DNA of 64,000 bases from Bos javanicus (taxonomy: Eukaryota > Chordata > Mammalia > Artiodactyla > Bovidae): assembly GCF_032452875.1 (NCBI RefSeq), contig NC_083873.1:73343987-73407986 (forward strand), read 5' to 3'. Positions 41,601-53,869 of this stretch are shown here, piece after piece. Position 1 is the first letter of the stretch. Every line of letters starts with the position of its first letter. The notes beneath the pieces were generated by a model. It saw only the letters and a program-made list of their open reading frames with translations. It searched no databases and had not been told where the DNA came from. The position numbers and the translations under genes are program-made.

Positions 41601-44296
41601 CTTCGTTATATGGCCAGTCGATATGGAAAAGTGTACCTTACTGGTAGCCCTCTGATTGAGTTTGTCCTGAAAGTGTGACTGTGTTCAGTTCAGGGTTTCA
41701 AAAGTGTTTTGGTCAACATTTTAAACTGGGACATTCTACAGACAGACAAAACATATCCACTTTTGCAGCTTCTTTTAAACATCATTACACTTACCTTCAC
41801 TAGGTCCTCATTGCCTCACAGAGACAAATGTCTTGAAGTCAGGAGAATCTGTCTCTTATGATGGGATATGTCCTTACTTCCCCACAGTTGCCATAGTGCT
41901 TTGTTTCTTACACCCCACCATCTCCATCCTCCTATATGTGCTGCCAAGATCCTCGATCCTGTAGGCATTTATATTTTGAGTCTTAGCCATATATCTTGTG
42001 TGTAGTGAACATGGATTGAAAATCCCTTAAAAGCTTTTCCCTATGGTTAAACAGTGATAATAATATTAATATAATCAGCTCAGATAACTTCAGCTGCTTC
42101 AGAGAGTGCACTCCTGCATTGGGTTGGGGCCCGGCTTCCTAACACAGTTGCTTAGAATGAGCAACCTACTACGATAAATACAATTTACCTGGGAGACTCT
42201 GACAATAAAGCAGTAAAAGGGAAGTTTTTTTTCTCTTTGAAGTGTTCGTTTTCCAAAGAAACTAGCTTACGTGTTTATCTGGCCTGTAGCTATAGCTTAC
42301 ATAGTAGTTTAATGGAATGCATAATAGAAGCTTTAAGATAACTCATATGGAAAAAGAGAAGTGTTGACTAGTTCTCTTTAGGATTGCCATTCAATGTATT
42401 TTTATTCTAATGGAGACCTTTAAAGGAAAGGTGAATGGAAATGCATCTGTGTGTTATAGGGAAAATATAGCTTTTAAGGTTTTGACAGCCTAAAATTTCT
42501 TAATAATGAGATTCACAATTGATCTGTGATGCATTTCCTTAGCCATATATGTGAGCAAATATGAACTTCTTTCTATGGGCCACTGCTTTCTGTGACCTTG
42601 TTCTAAAACCCTTTTAAGAACATTCTTTTGAATTGGCAGAAAATACATAGTACTTTAGAAATGCATACAAGAGAATTTGTTCAAATATCAGCCATTCAGT
42701 TGAGCTAAATGTACTTTTTATCTGTCATAAGCTTTCAGGGGAGAATGCCTTATATGGGATGTGTTCCTAAGGTCCAGAGTAATTGGGTTCCTCCCTTTCT
42801 CTATTCATTATTTTCTGGTCTTTTGGGATTTAGCACAAAATCCATTTCTTCTTAAAACTTTGGTTGATTAACTCCCAACCATGTAGGAATGCAACAGGAG
42901 TCAGGTAGGGTAGTGGAGTCAACAGGAAAACCCCAGGGCTCTTGGGTATCAGTGAAAAACCCACAGACATTGAGTTGTGTGAGTAGATCTGTCTGATGGA
43001 TTTTGTGTGCTTAACTTAAGGATGAAAGAAGAGACAGGAGGTGTGTGCAGCATCTGGTGAGAGAGTCCAATGGTTCAATATCTGATTCTCAGTTTGGCCT
43101 CAGTCTAGGTCTGATTGCTACAAAAAAAGGAGACATTATTCTCAATTTTATGCATGTAAGACAGTCTGAGTTCAGTACAGTGATTACTAAAAGCTGTGTA
43201 GGATTTTTGGCATTGAGAGCTGTCTGGCATTGTGTTGGCATATACCAGAGGAAATACCTGGTCAAGGAATGAGAGTGGAGTTGAGGCCTTATAGTCAATG
43301 ATCATGCAAGTCAGTTTGTCTCAGCAGATGCCAAATAGAGGCTTGTTGTAAGATGTCCTCTTGAGATGTGGGGTGTGTGTGTGTGCGTGTGCATGTGTGT
43401 GTGTGCATGTGTCTTAGTGAGGAGAATGGCGAACAATTTGTAAGGAACCAAATCTCTGAAATTAAGAAGATGCAAGGCAGGATAAGAATAATTTGGGTTC
43501 TGTAAGACTCCCTTTATATTGGCAATACTAATCTGGCCAATTAAAGAATATAATTTGCCAATAGTATGCCCCATCACTACACTAATTCTGCTCTAACTAC
43601 ATCTAACTAATCTCTCTACTAAATCTACATCTAACTCTAACCACTGATGAATCAGAGAAGTCCTCAGATCCCACAGTGCATAGCTGGAACTTGGTCCCAA
43701 GACAAAAATTTCTTTAGGCATTCCACTTCCCCTTTATACATTTTAATTTATGTACACTAAATTTTCTCATTTTCAGGACTTTCATTAGCATTAACAAATG
43801 TATATAGAGTAGTGATATAATCAACAATCAGAACAGTCCTATTACTCCAGGATTCCTTGGTGTTTCCTCTTTGTAGCCAGCCCATCCCCCTCTCTTTCCC
43901 TTTTGAATTGCAAACAAGACAGTTTTTCAGATGGTCTGAAATCTAAACAACTTCTTAGTTGAGAGAAATAATAAAATAATATAGGCCTCTGGCTGATCAC
44001 CTCTAATTCCTTCACTCTGACTCTTTTTCCATTAACAAGCAAGTCCTTTGCATTTTTAACCCAAGCTGGCTAGGGTTATATGAGTAATTTCACCTTTAAC
44101 AAGCTCAATCACTTCAGCGAAGTGGGTAACACCTGAAAATTTAACCAGAGTATAAATGAAGGTTTATTAAGCACTGTGAGTCTCTGATCAAATATCTCTC
44201 ATTTAAATTAATAAGACCTCCCAGGGATAGATGTTTAGATGCTCTGCTCTAAGTCTGTAAGCCATTTAGGAGTTGTCAGAACAAGCATAAGGGATA
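41601..44296. other. Unassigned sequence, about 2.7 kb
   Basis: No interspersed repeat recognised apart from a (GT)n run at 43372-43412 and imperfect CTAACTACATCTAACT repeats at 43590-43645. Overlapping frames at 43045-43305 have no recognisable domain. Confidence 0.45.
43372..43412 (+). repeat. (GT)n microsatellite
   Basis: Interrupted GTGTGTGTGTGTGCGTGTGC run. Confidence 0.9.
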
Positions 44297-44493
44297 ATCT
44301 GACTCAGAAGGTAAAAAATTCACCTGCAATGTGGGAGACCCAGATTTGATCCCTGGGTCAGGGAAGACCCCGAGAAGGGAATGGCTACCCACTCCAGTAC
44401 TCTGGCCTGGAGAATTCCATGGACAGAGGAGCCTGGCAGGCTACAGTTCTTGGGCACACAGAGTTGAACATGATTGAAACTACTTAGCATGCA
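44297..44493 (+). mobile_element. Bov-tA SINE
   Basis: Sense Bov-tA: GACTCAGAAGGTAAAAAATTC, GATTTGATCCCTGGGTCAGG, Bov-A body, end GAAACTACTTAGCATGCA. Confidence 0.88.
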
Positions 44494-46307
44494 GAACAGG
44501 TCTGCTTCTTTCTCTGAGCCCCAGGCTACTCTGTTGTGAAAGCCTTCCAGAGCTGTCCAGGAAAAGACTGGACTACTATGTACAGGGAATCCTTGGCCTT
44601 TTTCTTACTGGCTTAACTGGAATGAAAGCTTCCTTCTTTTTAAATTATGTAGAGTTAGCATTTAGTCATTTATAAGACTATTTTTTTCTGTTTTTTCAGA
44701 CAACTTTCCTATTGTCAGTGAAGTGATGTCATGCTCTTTGGATATAATGACCAAAATACAAAATACAAAGGAAAATGAAAGGAAATGCAATAAAGAAAAA
44801 AAAAATACAGAAGACAAACTGTATTGAGGTGCAGTTTAGGGTTATCAAATTATTTGAATGCATTCTTGCATTCTGAATGCAAGAATCAGATGAGACTGGA
44901 TGCATTCAGGTATATGGCCTTAGATTGCAAGAATTAGGCAGATTATTCATCTTTTCTTCTTTCTGTATTCGAGTCTTAAAAGCTCACTATTGAACTTACT
45001 CTCTAGGGCTGCATTATTATATTAGAGTAACAGATAACAGGTAGTCAATTTTTACTTTTCCTGGAAGTTATTTAGATATGTAGTGAATAGTATGTATTCA
45101 TTAGCAACTTTATAGTCATAGCTTAAGGCAAGAAATGATAGAAATTCACCTTATTTTTGGTAACTATATTAAAAAAGTTCTTGTCTATATCTTGTTTTAA
45201 GATTAACGTATCTTCAAAGAGAAGAAAAAAAAAATTTTTAGTAACCATTTCTTTCCCTTGGAGATGTTCCCTAACTATACTATGCTTTCATAGTTTTAGA
45301 GGTGGCACAGTTATGTCAGAATTATAGATAATAGCATTTTACATATTATCAAAGCACTTTGATATATATTAAATCCCTTGAACACCAAAATTTAAATTAA
45401 GGCCTTAAACATGAGCACAAACTTTTCAAGAGCTTCTAATTTGTAAATTTTGATCTATTGATTATCAATTGCTGTGACCCTGCTTATCTGTTTGCACCCA
45501 AATAAAATAATTCCACTGACAATAATAGTTACAAATACATATTTTGTTGCTCATGGAGACAATTCTCTGTGTAGGAAAGATGAGCTGAATTAGAAGAAAT
45601 GAGTACCAGTAGGGATATTTTGCCAAGAGATTAAATAAGAAACTTGATTATGGTTTGAAAATGTTGAATTCATCTCCATAATATTTATATTTTGGACACC
45701 TATCTGGGAAAGGGCAAATAGAGAGAACTTTGCATTAGGCTGCATTTTTGTGAGTTATGTCTATTCTAAAAGGGACTTGTACTAGCTACAGGTAGTAATA
45801 ATAAAACTATAATAATAACGATTTCAATTTTCTGAAGTAGAGATTGAGTTCAAATAACCCCATAAAGAAAAGTCCTCCACAGGTAGAAGTAGACTGTGTA
45901 GAAGCAGAGATTAATAAACACATTTTACGGGTACAAGCAGCATTTAATGCAGCTGGTATATTCTCAACTGGACTAGTCACAAGATGGAGTCCAAGGAAGT
46001 TTCCTTTATAGCTATCTAAATCCTCACTTCATATTTCTGTACTTTGTCCAAAACTGGACCCATCTTTTCAACTTTCTCTTTGGATCTATGTCTCAGCATC
46101 TAAACACACTTGTCTATTCACTGTTCACTTTCTTCTTTCATATCTAACCTCTCCGTTGCCTTTCTAGCAACAGTATCTTCAGAACCTCATCATTTCTTTC
46201 CCAAATTGTTTTGCTCTATTATTGATTTTCTTAAAATAGTCCTCCTTCATTACAACTTGGGTACCTTTCCAAACTATAAATATGTTTATGACATACCTTT
46301 CATTCAC
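44494..46307. other. Unassigned sequence, about 1.8 kb
   Basis: No repeat or gene recognised except the palindrome at 44862-44886. Very AT-rich. Confidence 0.45.
44862..44886. repeat. Near-perfect 25-bp palindrome
   Basis: ATTCTTGCATTC, single T, GAATGCAAGAAT: 12-bp perfect arms with a 1-base centre. Confidence 0.96.
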
Positions 46308-46543
46308 TTTCTGGTTCATTCATTCATAAATCTATTAGGTACTATTCTGTGTGCTGGAAACAGAATTGTGAACAACATTTGAGTTGTTTCATATTCTCAG
46401 AATCTTGCTATGAGGGATTATAAACAATAAATACACATCAAAGTAAATAAATATGCTTTATCAGATACTGATTAATGCTATATAAAGAAACTAGAATGAG
46501 GTAATATGACAGAGAGAATTGCCATGGTAAAATAGCCTTCATT
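46308..46543 (-). mobile_element. L2 LINE 3' region, antisense
   Basis: TCATTCATTCATAAATCTATTAG, CTATTCTGTGTGCTGGAAAC and GATTAATGCTATATAAAG follow antisense L2. Continues after the SINE at 46696. Confidence 0.65.
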
Positions 46544-46554
46544 AGATAAATTGG

Positions 46555-46684
46555 AGAAGGAAATGGCAACCTACTCCAGTGTTCTTGCCAGGAGAAACCC
46601 AGGGACGACGGAGCCTGGTGGGCTGCCGTCTATGGGGTTGCACAGAGTCAGACACAACTGAAGCGACTTAGCAGTAGCAGCAGC
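46555..46684 (+). mobile_element. Bov-A monomer SINE
   Basis: A single Bov-A unit: AGAAGGAAATGGCAACCTACTC to AGCGACTTAGCAGTAGCAGC. Perfect 11-bp target-site duplication AGATAAATTGG at 46544-46554 and 46685-46695. Confidence 0.93.
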
Positions 46685-46695
46685 AGATAAATTGG

Positions 46696-46960
46696 ACAGG
46701 AGAGGCCTCTCTGATGAGACAGCATTGCCATCCACAGGAACAAGCCCTGCTTATAAAGATCAGGGAGAGAACATGTAAATATAAGAAACTGTAACTGAAA
46801 AGCTAACTTACTAAGGCAGCTAAGGCAGGAATGAGAAATGTGTCTAGTAATAGAATAAAGTTGGTCTGGATGGAGCATTGTGAGTAAGGGAGACAACAGG
46901 AGGCAATGAGTTCAAACAAAAGGCATGGGCCAGGAATTTGACCAAGGCAGTTCCAGTTTT
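46696..46960 (-). mobile_element. L2 LINE, continuation
   Basis: GAGAGGCCTCTCTGATGAGAC is the antisense L2 block that follows the 46308 piece; then increasingly diverged. Confidence 0.55.
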
Positions 46961-47219
46961 ACTTGTCTGTCATTATTGCCCTCTTGATCTCATTATTGCT
47001 CCTCCACCAGGGAGATCCCATTGCATTGCTTGGAATATGCTTTTGTCCTCTCTACAAGGCATTCACTTGTCAGTCTCTGATGTTGGGTTATTTCCCCTAG
47101 AAATCTGTTGCTAATTCCTGAAGGCCCTCAATTATATAATTTTATGATACCTTGCACATACAATCCCATTGCATCGTAGTGCTGAATTGCTATGTTATTT
47201 ATTTATCCCTTACTTTCTT
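46961..47219. other. Unassigned sequence
   Basis: Nothing recognised with confidence. Confidence 0.5.
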
Positions 47220-47568
47220 TTTAATGTATTTTTGATTTATTATAGAAATTCAGTTATGAACTCATATTGAAGTACATTTGATTTATAATATTATGTAAGT
47301 ATCAGGTATGCAGCAGAGTGATTCACAATTTTTAAAGGTTATACTCCACTTATAAAATATTGGCTATGTTCCTTGTATTGTACAATATATTCTAGTAGTT
47401 TATTTTATACATAATAGTTTGTAAATTTGTACCTCTTAATTCCCTACTCCCATATGTCCCCTCCCTTTTTCCCTCTCTCCACTAGTCAACACTGGTTTCT
47501 TTATACGTGTGAGTCTGTATCTTTATTGTAATATTCACTAGTTTTAATGTTAAGATTTTGCATATAAG

Positions 47569-48081
47569 TTCAGTTCAGTTCAGTCGCTCAGTCGTGTCCG
47601 ATTCTTCGCGACCCTATGAAGTGCAGCACACCAGGCCTCCCTGTCCATCACCAACTCCTGGAGTTCACTCAAACTCATGTCCATTGAGTTGGTGATGCCA
47701 TCCAACCACCTCATCCTCTATCGTCCCCTTCTCCTGCCCTCAATCTTTCCCAGGATCAGGGTCTTTTCCAATGAGTCAGCTCTTCACATCAGGTGGCCAA
47801 AGTATTGGAGTTTCAGCTTCAACATCAGTCCTTCCAATGAACACCCAAGACTGATCTTTAGGATGGACTGGTTGGATCTCCTTACTGTCCAAGGGACTCT
47901 CAAGAGTCTTCTCCAACACCACAGCTCAAAAGCATCAATTCTTCAGCGCTCAGCTTTTTTTAATAGTGCAACTCTCACATCCATACATGACCACTGGAAA
48001 AACCATAGCCTTGACTAGATGGACCTTTGTTGGCAAAGTAATGTCTCTGCTTTTTAATATGCTGTCTAGGTTGGTCATAAC
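47569..48081 (-). mobile_element. BovB LINE 3' fragment nested in L1
   Basis: Antisense BovB from the CAGTTCAGTCGCTCAGTCGTG end to GCTGTCTAGGTTGGTCATAAC. Flanking TATAAG at 47563-47568 and 48082-48087. Confidence 0.92.
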
Positions 48082-48221
48082 TATAAGTGATATTATACAA
48101 TATTTGTCTTTTTCTGTCTTATTTCACTTGGCATAGTACCCTTCCATTCCATCCATGTTGTTGTAAATGGCAAAATTTTATTCTTTTTTATGCTGAGTAG
48201 TATTCCATTGTGTGTTATTCC

Positions 48222-48223
48222 AT

Positions 48224-48254
<31 letters not shown>

Positions 48255-48264
48255 ACATATATAT
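48222..48264 (+). repeat. (GT)n microsatellite
   Basis: TGTATGTGTGTGTGTG run of about 30 bases followed by ACATATATAT. Confidence 0.93.
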
Positions 48265-48443
48265 GGGCCTCCCTGGTGGCTCAGATGGTAAAGAATCCAC
48301 CTAGGATGCAGGAGACCTGGGTTCAATCCCTGGGTTGGGAAGATCTCAGTATTCTTGCCCAGAGAATTCCATGGACAGAGCCTGGCAACTACAGTCCAGT
48401 ATCATGAGGTTACAAAGAGTTGGACATGATTGAGCAGCTAACA
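48265..48443 (+). mobile_element. Bov-tA SINE nested in L1
   Basis: Sense Bov-tA from GGGCCTCCCTGGTGGCTCAG to GATTGAGCAGCTAACA; about 30 bases of body are deleted. Confidence 0.9.
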
Positions 48444-48490
48444 CACACATGTGTGTGTATGTATATATGTATGTATATATACATATATGT

Positions 48491-48695
48491 GCTGTGCTTA
48501 GTTGCTCAGTCATGTCTAACTCTTTGTGACCTCATAGACTGTAGCTGCCAGGCTCTGTCAAAGGAATTCTGCAGGCAAGAATACTGGAGTGGGTTGCCAA
48601 GCTCTTCTCCAGGGGATCTTCCCAACTCAGGGATTGAACACAGGTCTCCTGCATTGAAAGTGGATTATTTACCATCTGAGCCACCAGGAAAGCCC
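48491..48695 (-). mobile_element. Bov-tA SINE nested in L1
   Basis: Minus-strand Bov-tA, tail side GCTGTGCTTAGTTGCTCAG, head side GAGCCACCAGGAAAGCCC. Its tail abuts a TGTA/TATG microsatellite at 48444-48490. Confidence 0.9.
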
Positions 48696-48813
48696 AAGAA
48701 TACCAGAGTGGGTAGCCAATCCCTTCTCCAGGGGATCTTCCTGACCAAGGAATTGAACTTGGGTCTTCTGCCTTGCAGGTGGATTCTTTATCAGCTGAGC
48801 TACCAGGGAAGCC
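48696..48813 (-). mobile_element. Bov-tA SINE, truncated, back to back with the previous
   Basis: Minus-strand fragment starting AAGAATACCAGAGTGGGTAG and ending GAGCTACCAGGGAAGCC, directly abutting the SINE at 48491. Confidence 0.88.
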
Positions 48814-48846
48814 ATGTATATATATGTATGTATGTGTATGTATGTA

Positions 48847-48879
<33 letters not shown>

Positions 48880-48882
48880 TTA
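48814..48882 (+). repeat. (TGTA)n/(TG)n/(TA)n microsatellite
   Basis: ATGTATGTATGTGTATGTATG, then TGTGTGTGTGTG and TATATATATATATA. Confidence 0.92.
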
Positions 48883-50682
48883 ATCTTATTTATTGATTTA
48901 GCACTGTAGGTTGCTTCCATATTTTAGCATTTATAAATAATGCTTTTATGAACATTGGGGTGCATATATCTTTTCAAATTAATTATTTGTTTTTTTTTTT
49001 TGGATATATACCCAGGAGTGGAACTTCTGGGTTATATGGTAGTTACAATTTTAGCTTTTTGAAGAACCTCCACATTGTTTTCCACAATGGTTGCATCAAT
49101 TTACATTCCCACTATGTGGGAGGATTTCCTTTTCTCATATGTGCCAATATTTGTTTTCTTTTTGATGAAAACATTCTAGTAGGTTTTCCTGCTAGAAAAC
49201 CATTCTAGTAGGAGGTGACATATCCTTGTGGTTTGCATTTGTGTTTCCCTGATTATTAGCGATGTTGAGCATCTTTTCATGTGCCTTTTGGCCACCTGCA
49301 TGTCCTCTTTGGGAAAAATGTCTATGAGGTCTTCTGCCCATATTTTAATGGGGTTGATTGTTTTTATGATGTTGAGTTGTATTAGCTGTTTGTATAGTTT
49401 AGATGTTAACCCCTTATTGCTCATATCATTTGTAGACGTTTTCTCCCATTTGCTGAGTTGTCTTTCATTTTTCCTGTGGTTTCCTTTGCTATGCAAAAAC
49501 TTTTAAGGGTAATTAGGTCCTGTTTGTTAATTTTTCCTTTGATTTCCATTGTCTTAGAAGACAGGTCCAGAAAAAATTTGTACAATTTATGTCAGAATGT
49601 TCCACCTATGTTTTCTTGGAGTCTTATGGTTTCAGCTTTTTTATTTAGACCTTTAATCCATTTTGAGTTTATTTTTGTATTTGGTGAGAGGAAATGTTCT
49701 TACCTCATTCTTTTGCATGCAGTTGTTCAATTTTCCCAGCATAACTTACTGAAGAAACAGACTTGTATCAGTTGTGTATTCGTGCATCCTTTGTTATAGA
49801 CTCATTGACTATAAGCTCATGGATTTGTTTCTGGGCTTTCTATTGTGTTCCATTGATCTATGTGTTTGTTTTTGTACCAATAGAATACTTTTTGATTATT
49901 GTAGCTTTGCAATATAGTCCAAAGTCAGAGACTATGAGTCTTCTAACTCTGCTCTTCTTTCTCAAGATATTTTTGGTTATTTGGGATCCTTTGTGTTTCC
50001 ATACAAAATTTAAAATTGTTTTAGTTCTAGAAAAAAAAGCAATTGGTATTTGGATGGGAATTGCATTGAATCTGTAGATTGCTTTGGATAGTATGATAAT
50101 CTTAACAATATTGATTCTTTTAATCCATGGGCATAACTTATCTTTCCAGCTATATTTGTGTTGTCATTAATTTCTTTCATAAGTGTCTTACAGTTTTCTG
50201 AGTGCAGGTCTTTTGCCTCCTTAGCTAGATTTATTCCTAGGTATTTTATTCTTTTTGATATAATTGTAAATGAGATTTTAAAAAATGTTTGTTTTCTGAT
50301 AGTTCATTGTTAGTGTATAGAAACGCAACAGGGTTCTGTATATTAATTTTGTATCTTGCAACTTCATTGAATTTATTGATGAACTCTAGAAGTTTTCTGG
50401 TAATACCTTTAATGTTTTCTATTTATAGTATCATGTCATCTGCAAACAGATGACAGGTTTACTTCTCCCTTTTCAGTTTGGATTTCTTTTATTTCTTTTT
50501 CTCATCTGATTGGTGTGGCTAGGACTTCCAGTGCTATGTTGAATAAGTGTTAAGAATGGGCCTCCTTTTCTTGTTCCTGATCTTAGAGAACATGCTTTCA
50601 CCTTTTTACCATTGAGCATCAAGTTAGCTGTGTGTTTGTCATATACGGCCTTTATTATGTTGAACTATGTTCCCTCTATTAG

Positions 50683-50777
50683 GTTGTGAACTACTTAAAA
50701 GCAGAAATAATATCTTAGTCGCTGTGGATTCCTTAGCACCTAGCACAGCGTTTGGCATGTAGTAGGCTTAAACAATG
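50683..50777 (+). mobile_element. L2 LINE 3' end
   Basis: GTTGTGAACTACTTAAAAGC, CTAGCACAGCGTTTGGCATG and TAGTAGGCTTAAACAA match the L2 terminus. It is cut near its end by the Bov-A2 at 50778. Confidence 0.7.
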
Positions 50778-51056
50778 GAGAAGGCGATGGCACCCCACTC
50801 CAGTACTCTTGCTTGGAAAATCCCATGGACGGAGGAGCCTGGTGGGCTGCAGTCCATGGGGTCACTAAGAGTTGGACATGACTGACAGACTTGACTTTCA
50901 CTTTTCACTTTCATGCACTGGAGAAGGAAATGGCAACCCACTCCAGTGTTCTTGCCTGGAGAATCCCAGGGACGGGGAGCCTGGTGGGCTGCCGTCTATG
51001 GGGTTGCACAGAGTTGGACATGACTGAAGCGACTTAGCAGCAGCAGTAGCAGCAGC
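50778..51056 (+). mobile_element. Bov-A2 SINE nested at an L2 end
   Basis: Two sense Bov-A monomers with the TTTCACTTTTCACTTTCATG linker and a CAG-rich end. AGGCTTAA and AGGCTTCAA flanks suggest the target duplication. Confidence 0.93.
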
Positions 51057-51199
51057 AGGCTTCAAGAAATAAAATATAAATAAGCAAAAGATTGAAAATT
51101 GTGGTGCAAATGGCAATAGCGAATTGATCTTCAAACTGATGAATGTACTTGGTGTGAACCTGTACTTGCATTCTGCAGGACCGGGAACAAAATATGTCC

Positions 51200-51735
51200 A
51201 GCTTCCTATTGCTATCAGTATAAATCCAGACCCTTTTCTTTTGTAGTCAAAGCTCCACAAAATCTGCTCCCAATCATTGTTCCATCTCATAAGATGTTTT
51301 CCCCAACCCTCAGGAGCTTCGATCATCAGGAACTGATTTCTGTCCTTTCACAGCATGTCCTTTCATGTTTTCTTGTCTTCATTGTTACAGTTCAGTCTCT
51401 TTGTAATTTATTTCCCACACTGTCCTTTGGGGCATATCCAATTTATCTTTAATGACTTAAATCCAATGTTACTTCTGTGAAGACTCCCATGAGCTAGGGA
51501 AGAGATTCACATATAAAGAGTTAGTTTTTCTTTCCATTTTGTTTAACAGTTTTCTGTCTATATCTCTATTATAGCATCCACTATATCATTCAGCCCATGT
51601 CACTGTGATAGTACATTGTAATAATTTATGTCTTTCCAACTGGGATCTCTGAAGCCCGTAATGGTGGATTACTGTTTTAGATTCAGTGCTTAGCCTAACA
51701 GCTGTGTAAATTTTATGCTCTATAAATGATTGAAT
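51200..51735 (+). mobile_element. L2 LINE 3' region
   Basis: ATAAATCCAGACCCTTTTC, CTCCACAAAATCTGCTCCC, TTACTTCTGTGAAGACTCCC, CTATTATAGCATCCACTAT and CTCTATAAATGATTGAATAG follow sense L2 from the RT end to the 3' terminus. Confidence 0.65.
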
Positions 51736-52844
51736 AGAGGAAATTGGAAAAAACAAGAAAAACAATAGGTAGCTCTGGAATAAGCTTAATTTTTTTTCTT
51801 CTAAACTCAGTACTTTTCCTGGTAGACTAAGGTACCTAAGAGATTTCATTAAAAAAATTAGCATATCCAGATATGTATATCTATATATCTGTATAAGTAT
51901 ATCCAGATATCCTTTAGTCACATTAGCATGTCATCACAGAACAATTTGTTTTTCCTAGATGCTACATTTTATGCCTAAGCTTGCTTCAAGGATTTGTTTG
52001 CTTTATCATTTTAGGGCAGCAATATGAAATTTTCAGTGCAAAGTTAATTTATGAATAATTATGTTCAGCCATACAACACAGAATAGTAATACAAAAAGCA
52101 AAAAAATCAGATTTTTTCTCCTTTGAATATCTGTTTTCCACTAAGTAAATACTTCTGAATACCTCAGTTTTGCAACTACTTCTACTTTTCTTCACGTTCA
52201 TGGAGAGAGGTGGAACATAGTTCCTTTGTAACTGAATTAATCTGGGTAACAATATACTATTAAGAGTTTTAGGACACAGTTCTAGATATTTCAAGATGTT
52301 AATAACTTATTAGAAATGGCTTGCTCTATTTTCCTAAGTAATTGAGAACTATTTATTTCCATGTGGCTGTTTGGGGACAAAATTCTTCATAATTCCCCTT
52401 GCTTCTGTGTACCTTGCATATGATGCATTAACTACTATTTGTTCTGAACCATCTTTTCAAAGATGTTTGTATAGCATTCAGCAATGGAAGACAGGGATAG
52501 CATGTCTCCCTAAAGTGAAGATTAGACATGATTCCTACCCACCCTAAAAAATTAATGCTCTTTAAGCTTATGCTTCCTCTCCTGTAACACAACCTATTGC
52601 AGGCATCTTCTGAACCTTTCCCTATTACTTTGTGGGATTAAACTCTGGGGTATGGCAAAAACAAAACAAAGAAACCAATACTCTGGTTAGTGCTATTGCT
52701 GTGCATAATGCATTATTCATCTCTGAACCAGGAATCTTATGTCCTTTACCAACATATATGAAACTGTATTGGACTAACTTATTCATCTGAAGAATGATTT
52801 ACAATTTCAGTCTGACACTTCAGTTTTGACAGGTGGCTTGCTGG
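51736..52844. other. Unassigned sequence, about 1.1 kb
   Basis: Nothing recognised. An 81-codon minus-strand frame at 52049-52294 has no domain. Confidence 0.45.
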
Positions 52845-53160
52845 ACCTCTCTGGGCATTTAGTTATACTGTATTTCACAGCCTGTTTTTTTAGTTTTGTG
52901 AGGCCATGTGATGCAGTTCTGGCCAATGAATTGTTGGCATATCTACCTTCCTCTAACTGGCCCATACACTACTCCATATATTCTGTCTTCTTTGTCTTCT
53001 GGCTAGATATAAATGATCTAGTGGGGACCTCCAGGAACCTAGCAGATTACAGAAAATCGCTGGATGGAGGATCCTTGATCCCTAAATGACTGTATGAATA
53101 AGTGCCTCCTAGTGACTTTCACTGGACTATGATGAATGTAATATATGGAAAAAAAACTTC
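52845..53160 (+). mobile_element. Old LTR-like mammalian repeat
   Basis: TTTTGTGAGGCCATGTGATG, CAGTTCTGGCCAATGAATTG, GATCCCTAAATGACTGTATG, GTGCCTCCTAGTGACTTTC and ACTGGACTATGATGAATG occur in the order of a common mammalian interspersed repeat. Subfamily not assigned. Confidence 0.5.
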
Positions 53161-53634
53161 ATTAGACATTTCCAATTTGGGGTTATAGTGAAGCTTTCTT
53201 AATGTGCACACTATGGTCAACTTCATATTTAAAGTCTTTTAAAACTGCTAAATGTAACAGATATTTAGAAGCATTTTACTAGTGTGCTTTTAATTTTGAC
53301 CTATCTTTTACAGGGAGTTGGTAATATTTCCAATTAATTAATTGCAAATATTTTCAATTAAATATTTAATTACCCAATTAAGACTAACTAGTTCCATGTC
53401 TTAGCCATGCTGTTCTAATCATTTGCTCTCATAGTTTTTCCTCTTCTTTGTCCTCATGTCCTTTTTCATCACTTTGCATGTTACTTCAGGGGATTATGCA
53501 TCCCTCTAAATCACTCTGCCTCCAATTATTACATAACTAAGGCTTTCCCACCCAGCCTGCTGAGCACTGAAAGTATATTCTCCACTCCATCCCACACATT
53601 GTTTGTTTGTTTGTTTTTCAGTTTCTCCCACATA
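53161..53634. other. Unassigned AT-rich sequence with (TTTG)n
   Basis: Nothing recognised except TTTGTTTGTTTGTTTG at about 53602-53620. Confidence 0.5.
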
Positions 53635-53635
53635 T

Positions 53636-53755
53636 GCTCAGTCATTCAGTTGTGTCCTACTATTTATGACCCCCATGGACTATAGCTTGCCAGATTCCTC
53701 TGCCCATGGACTTTTCCAGGCAAGAATACTGGAGTAGGTTGCCATTTTCTACTCC
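53636..53755 (-). mobile_element. Bov-A-type SINE fragment
   Basis: Minus-strand Bov-A body GCTCAGTCATTCAGTTGTG to GGTTGCCATTTTCTACTCC; the tRNA head is missing. Confidence 0.85.
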
Positions 53756-53869
53756 ATTTTCCCATATGCCTCCACTTTATTAGGTTATACACTGTGTTTA
53801 CAGAAAATCAGTGATTTATTGTTGTTTTTTGATACAGTTGTTGTTTCATACAAAATCATTCCTTGCATC

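Larger units (their letters stand above)
47220..50682 (-). mobile_element. Long old L1, antisense, with nested insertions
   Basis: Antisense L1 from the 3'UTR (TATTCTAGTAGTTTATTTTAT) through ORF2 to the RT core. Blocks include GTAGTATTCCATTGTGTG, TTGAGCATCTTTTCATGTGC, GGGGTTGATTGTTTTTATG, CCACTGATCTATGTG-like, and TCATGTCATCTGCAAACAG, which encodes FADD on the minus strand (50435-50446). It is interrupted by BovB (47569), three SINEs (48265-48813) and microsatellites. Frames are broken; 49176-49496 is one remnant. 5'-truncated within RT at about 50682. Confidence 0.88.

Noticed and set aside
48420..48896. 158-codon plus-strand frame
   Set aside because: Runs across microsatellites and two antisense SINEs; the sequence is fully explained by repeats.
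49763..50077. 104-codon hydrophobic plus-strand frame
   Set aside because: Antisense of old L1 ORF2; hydrophobicity is a by-product of T-rich codons.
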